Positions 61,087 through 64,000 of a stretch of DNA of 64,000 bases are shown here, piece after piece. Positions within the stretch are counted from its first letter, which is position 1. Every line of letters begins with the position of its first letter. The stretch is from positions 1-64,000 of the forward strand of contig CAKQTZ010000004.1 of the NCBI GenBank assembly GCA_934277375.1, read 5' to 3'. The notes under the pieces were generated by a model, which had not been told where the DNA came from, searched no databases, and was given only the letters and a program-made list of their open reading frames with translations. The DNA comes from an uncultured Coprococcus sp. Lineage in GTDB: Bacteria > Bacillota > Clostridia > Lachnospirales > Lachnospiraceae. Both the position numbers and the translations under genes were made by a program.

Positions 61087-61235
61087 GTAATACTGGGATT
61101 ATATGACAACAATTATATTATATGAAAATACTGGGATTATATGGCATAGCTGATATTTTATGAAGGTATTGGAATTGTATGGTGTTGCTGATGTTTTATG
61201 GCAGTACTAATATTCTATGGCAGCACATTGATAAC
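61087..61235. repeat. Degenerate 38-bp tandem repeat (four units)
   Basis: Units starting near 61087, 61124, 61162 and 61200 share AATACTGGGATTATATGGCA and GATGTTTTATG-like segments with 60-80 percent identity by eye. All frames are interrupted. The flanking stretches 61236-61525 and 60668-60790 hold nothing I can identify. Confidence 0.6.
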
Positions 61236-61525
61236 AGGTTTTACATATCTAAGACAACATTTTTTCTTAGAGGTGGTATTAATCTTTATTAGTCGAGGGC
61301 AAATATTTTTGCTACGTGAGTAGCATCTGCATGGTGGTTTAAGGTTTCTTTCTGTGGTGGATATAAAGAAACGGGTGAAGATTTTCCTATAATGATATAA
61401 GGTTGTTAATTTATGATTTGTATGGAAATTAATGGTATTTTATATAAGCCTAGTAAATTCTTAGTGAATTTCCTCCAAAATAAATACAGGCATCACAACA
61501 TTTATTGTGATGCCTGTATGCTTAT

Positions 61526-62524
61526 TTACTTTGTTTTACCACATTTTGAACAATATGTCTTGTATTCTGCGTCATGATGAATGGTATGCGACTTTTCAGG
61601 AATTGTTTTAGTCGTATACTCAGCATCATGATGAATTGTTTCTGTCTTATATTCAGCATCATGATGTACTGTCTTATAGACAGGAGTTGATGTGTTGTCT
61701 GATGCACATGGTCCGTTACCTAAAAAATGACCACGACAATCGTGATCTTTACACCACTGACGACGATCTACATCTGTTACATCGTCACCAGTATCATTCT
61801 GAATATCTCTATATCCATCCAGAACCTGCTCATCATAAGCCTCCTTGGTACAAACCTTCTTGGTTTCGTCCCAAGCATCTTTAGTTTTAACTTTTTCAGT
61901 TCTAGCAGGTTCGTCGACAACCTTTTCATTCCAGGCAGCCTTAACTTTCTTGGTTTTCCAAGTATGATTTGAAACTGTCACAATGTCACTGGTGTTATTT
62001 ACATATTTAATTGTTATTTTTGCCTTGCCATGCTTACCCGTGGTAGACACCGTATATGATTTTTTATCTTTAGCTTTTGTAACCTTGGCTATTTTGGTGT
62101 TACTACTCTTCACTGACTTAACTTTTAAGCTTGTCTTTACAACCTTTTTTGATCGTGGCTTAACGTTAAGCGTATGACTTCTGGTTATGTTGCAGACTAT
62201 CTTTTTCTGATCCTTCGTCACAACGACAAACCTCGTCTTGCCGTTTCTGACTCCGGTGATGCGAACTTTTTTGTCTGTAACTTTCTTCATACGCACCGCG
62301 CTCTGGCTTCCAAAGCTGATCTTCACGATACCCGCTGAGAATGTCAATGTACGGATTTCTTTGCCTGCCAAGGTATAATTCACTGTCTTGGCTTCTTTGT
62401 ACAAAATCTTCTTTGAAGCCGTGGCTGCATTTGCCGTAAGTGTTGGTACAAGCGAAACAGCCATAACCAAAGCCATGACCATAGCCATAAGGCTGACTAA
62501 TATTCTTTTTCTTTCCCTTTTCAT
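61526..62524 (-). CDS. Secreted protein with HHDAEY repeats and CxxC end
   Basis: 332 residues. It has a signal peptide (cleavage after ANAA). A beta-rich Ig/BIG2-like part (about 35-190, SFGSQSAVRMKKVTDKKV) is followed by AAWNEKVVDEPA, KDAWDETKKVCTKEAYDEQV and a Cys/His segment (QWCKDHDCRGHFLGNGPC). Three copies of HHDAEYKT/HHDAEYTT follow, ending in YCSKCGKTK. The His, Asp, Glu and Cys residues suggest metal binding (inference). Similar DAWDE/HHDAEY tails occur in other Lachnospiraceae secreted proteins as I recall. Strong AGGAGG ribosome site. Confidence 0.82.
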   Translation of the reverse strand: MKRERKRILVSLMAMVMALVMAVSLVPTLTANAATASKKILYKEAKTVNYTLAGKEIRTLTFSAGIVKISFGSQSAVRMKKVTDKKVRITGVRNGKTRFVVVTKDQKKIVCNITRSHTLNVKPRSKKVVKTSLKVKSVKSSNTKIAKVTKAKDKKSYTVSTTGKHGKAKITIKYVNNTSDIVTVSNHTWKTKKVKAAWNEKVVDEPARTEKVKTKDAWDETKKVCTKEAYDEQVLDGYRDIQNDTGDDVTDVDRRQWCKDHDCRGHFLGNGPCASDNTSTPVYKTVHHDAEYKTETIHHDAEYTTKTIPEKSHTIHHDAEYKTYCSKCGKTK

Positions 62525-62762
62525 AAAACCCTCCTATAGTAAAAAAATTTGAAACTATGCTGTCATTATATCAACCTTTATTATGTATGTAAAGTTAACC
62601 GTACACATGAAATTTCGGAGTATCCTCGTACGGGGCTTTTTGCGAGTAATATTTGACTAAGGGAAGTGCTTATATTATTCTATATAGGATGGTTCAACAA
62701 GGTAAAGTGATAAAGACAAATGCGCTTTTGTGCAGAAATAGAGAGAAGGCTGTTTAGTTACA

Positions 62763-63512
62763 ATGAGAGCGATAGTTACAGGAAATGAGAATAAGACGAA
62801 GGGCATGCAATGGTTCTGGAGGTGGCTATTCTATATATTGGGGCTGGCTACCCTGGCGCTGGGGCTGATACTCAACACCAAGGCGCAGCTCGGCGTGTCA
62901 CCAATTATATCGGTAGCATATAGCACCTCGGTGATAGCAGGGTGGAACTTTGGAAATGCGACGCTGGTATTGTATGTGCTGTTCGTAATCGCTGAATTTA
63001 TACTTAAGGGAAAGAACCGCCAGTGGATAGATGTGTTCCAGATCGTTCTGAGCATACTGTTCACCAGAGTTATCAATATATTTGACAGGTACATAAATAT
63101 AGATGTGACATACATGTGGCAGAAGCTCCTGGTGCTCCTTGCGGCTATCATATGCACAGGAATCGGGGCTGCCGTGTCGGTAAATATGAAATTTGTTCCG
63201 AACCCTGGGGATGGAATCGTGGCGGCGGTTGCCGACAGGATACACAAGAAGATGGGAATTACGAAAAATATATTCGATGTGGGCTGCATCATCTGTACAG
63301 TCATCATCAGCCTTGTGTTTGAGCGCAAGCTGGTCGGAATAGGCATAGGAACCATCTGCGCGATGATACTGGTTGGAAGAGTCATCGCACTGTTCAACCA
63401 TTTCCTGCTCATTCCAATGGCAAATATGACCGGACTTGCGGTTCCGGATCAGTACCTCGATGCTGTCCAGCTTGAGGAAGTGGATGAGGAGAGACGGACT
63501 GCAGAATCGTAG
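62763..63512 (+). CDS. YczE/YitT-type integral membrane protein
   Basis: 249 residues with about five to six helices. ILGLATLALGLILNTKAQLGVSPI at the start (shown here in pieces: GLILNTKAQLGVSP) and VPNPGDGIVAAVADRIHKKM are the marks of the YczE/YyaS (DUF6198) family. A soluble acidic tail (VQLEEVDEERRTAES) ends it. Function is unknown; YczE has been linked to lipopeptide export or regulation in Bacillus. It is followed 86 bp later by the homocysteine methyltransferase gene. Confidence 0.85.
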   Translation: MRAIVTGNENKTKGMQWFWRWLFYILGLATLALGLILNTKAQLGVSPIISVAYSTSVIAGWNFGNATLVLYVLFVIAEFILKGKNRQWIDVFQIVLSILFTRVINIFDRYINIDVTYMWQKLLVLLAAIICTGIGAAVSVNMKFVPNPGDGIVAAVADRIHKKMGITKNIFDVGCIICTVIISLVFERKLVGIGIGTICAMILVGRVIALFNHFLLIPMANMTGLAVPDQYLDAVQLEEVDEERRTAES

Positions 63513-63598
63513 AATAGATACATTTGCACAAAATGTACTGTATAAGCGTACGGATATAAACATAGGTGAAAAAAATAATATTAGGATGGAGATGTTAG

Positions 63599-64000
63599 AT
63601 GAATATACTTGAGAGTTTAAAGGATAAATTACTTGTTGCAGATGGAGCATTTGGAACCTGTTATGTGGGAATGTACGGAGAGCAGGGAACTGTCGCCCCT
63701 GAGCTTGCAAATATGCGCCATCCAGAGCGTGTACTAGAGATCCATAAAGAGTATGTGAAGGCTGGAGCCGGACTTATAAGAACCAACACATTTGCGGCAA
63801 ATACTGCCAGTCTGGATGCAGATATGGATTATGTTATTTCAAATGTGCGTGCGGCAGTGAAGCTTGCGAAAAGGGCTGCAGGAGATTCTATGGGCGAAGG
63901 CTGCGCAGGAATAGATGGAGCCGTTAAGACTGAGAACGACGTTGCTGGAACAGCTCATAAAAAAGTCTATATAGCTGGAGATATAGGCCCGATTCCTGCG
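63599..64000 (+). CDS. Homocysteine S-methyltransferase domain protein (partial, cut by window end)
   Basis: The first 134 codons of a larger gene. LLVADGAFGTCYVGMYGEQG, PELANMRHPERVLEIHKEYV, AGAGLIRTNTFAANTASLD and VYIAGDIGPIP are the pattern of the MetH/YitJ homocysteine-binding barrel, which moves a methyl group to homocysteine to form methionine. The zinc-binding Cys pair and any downstream methylenetetrahydrofolate-reductase domain lie beyond the window. The ATG follows GGATGGAG. Residues around 95-115 contain a hydrophilic insert relative to the family core. Confidence 0.88.
   Translation, partial: MNILESLKDKLLVADGAFGTCYVGMYGEQGTVAPELANMRHPERVLEIHKEYVKAGAGLIRTNTFAANTASLDADMDYVISNVRAAVKLAKRAAGDSMGEGCAGIDGAVKTENDVAGTAHKKVYIAGDIGPIPA

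Overview
The window looks like chromosomal DNA of a Lachnospiraceae-type Firmicute (a Coprococcus-like gut anaerobe is my best guess). Reasons, all from the sequence: strong AGGAGG-type ribosome sites and sigma-A promoters, a Bacillus-type large SRP RNA next to tadA, the order gdpP-rplI-dnaB, a single-chain AccD-AccA fusion, a FabV/Ter-type enoyl reductase, a DUF6472-like small Cys protein, and many secreted proteins with Ig-like, leucine-rich, CAP and transglutaminase-like domains. No rRNA, tRNA, CRISPR array, insertion sequence or prophage was recognised. 57 protein genes (the last cut by the window end) and one ncRNA are annotated.

Layout. 1-13.8 kb: housekeeping genes (pncB, DegV, Maf, aminotransferase, tatD, rsmA, tadA, SRP RNA, HD protein, murG, TSCPD protein, a PdaA-like lipoprotein deacetylase). 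The left edge holds a 60-bp tandem repeat and a long hairpin, and a 197-bp inverted-repeat element lies between tatD and rsmA. 13.9-21.6 kb: pgi, gdpP-rplI-dnaB, fabV and a HAD phosphatase. 21.6-26.7 kb: an accessory block with an XRE regulator and three paralogous secreted leucine-rich-repeat proteins. Two of these have a duplicated, apparently structured 5' leader. 26.8-31.5 kb: rhomboid protease, a transglutaminase-fold protein with Ser in place of the catalytic Cys, an RlmI-type methyltransferase and a CAP-domain cell-surface protein.

31.7-33.8 kb: a compact three-gene unit encoding a protein with twelve Gly-Ser-Gln repeats, a glycosyltransferase-like protein and a GtrA-type membrane protein. 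This is my strongest candidate for an undescribed system. 34-39.3 kb: fatty-acid initiation and elongation genes (fabF, accDA, fabH) interrupted by an anchored GH5 glycosidase. 39.5-45.6 kb: citrate synthase, an Ig-like membrane protein, a degenerate secreted transglutaminase, a small Cys protein and Uup. 45.9-53.4 kb: two HPr-like proteins without the phosphorylatable His, uridine phosphorylase, a LOG protein, an acyl carrier protein paired with an unrecognised protein, a 2-hydroxyacid dehydrogenase, a DNA alkylation repair protein, a membrane-anchored EIIB-EIIA-like protein that has lost its phosphorylation residues, and a TetR regulator. 53.6-64 kb: glgB, an ABC-F ATPase, three further accessory proteins (Ig-like repeats, PD-(D/E)XK, HHDAEY repeats), a YczE-type membrane protein and the start of a homocysteine methyltransferase gene.

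Two themes recur: folds whose catalytic residues have been replaced (two transglutaminase-like proteins, two HPr-like proteins, one EIIBA-like protein), and short internal repeats in surface or accessory proteins. All family assignments come from reading motifs by eye; no database search was possible.
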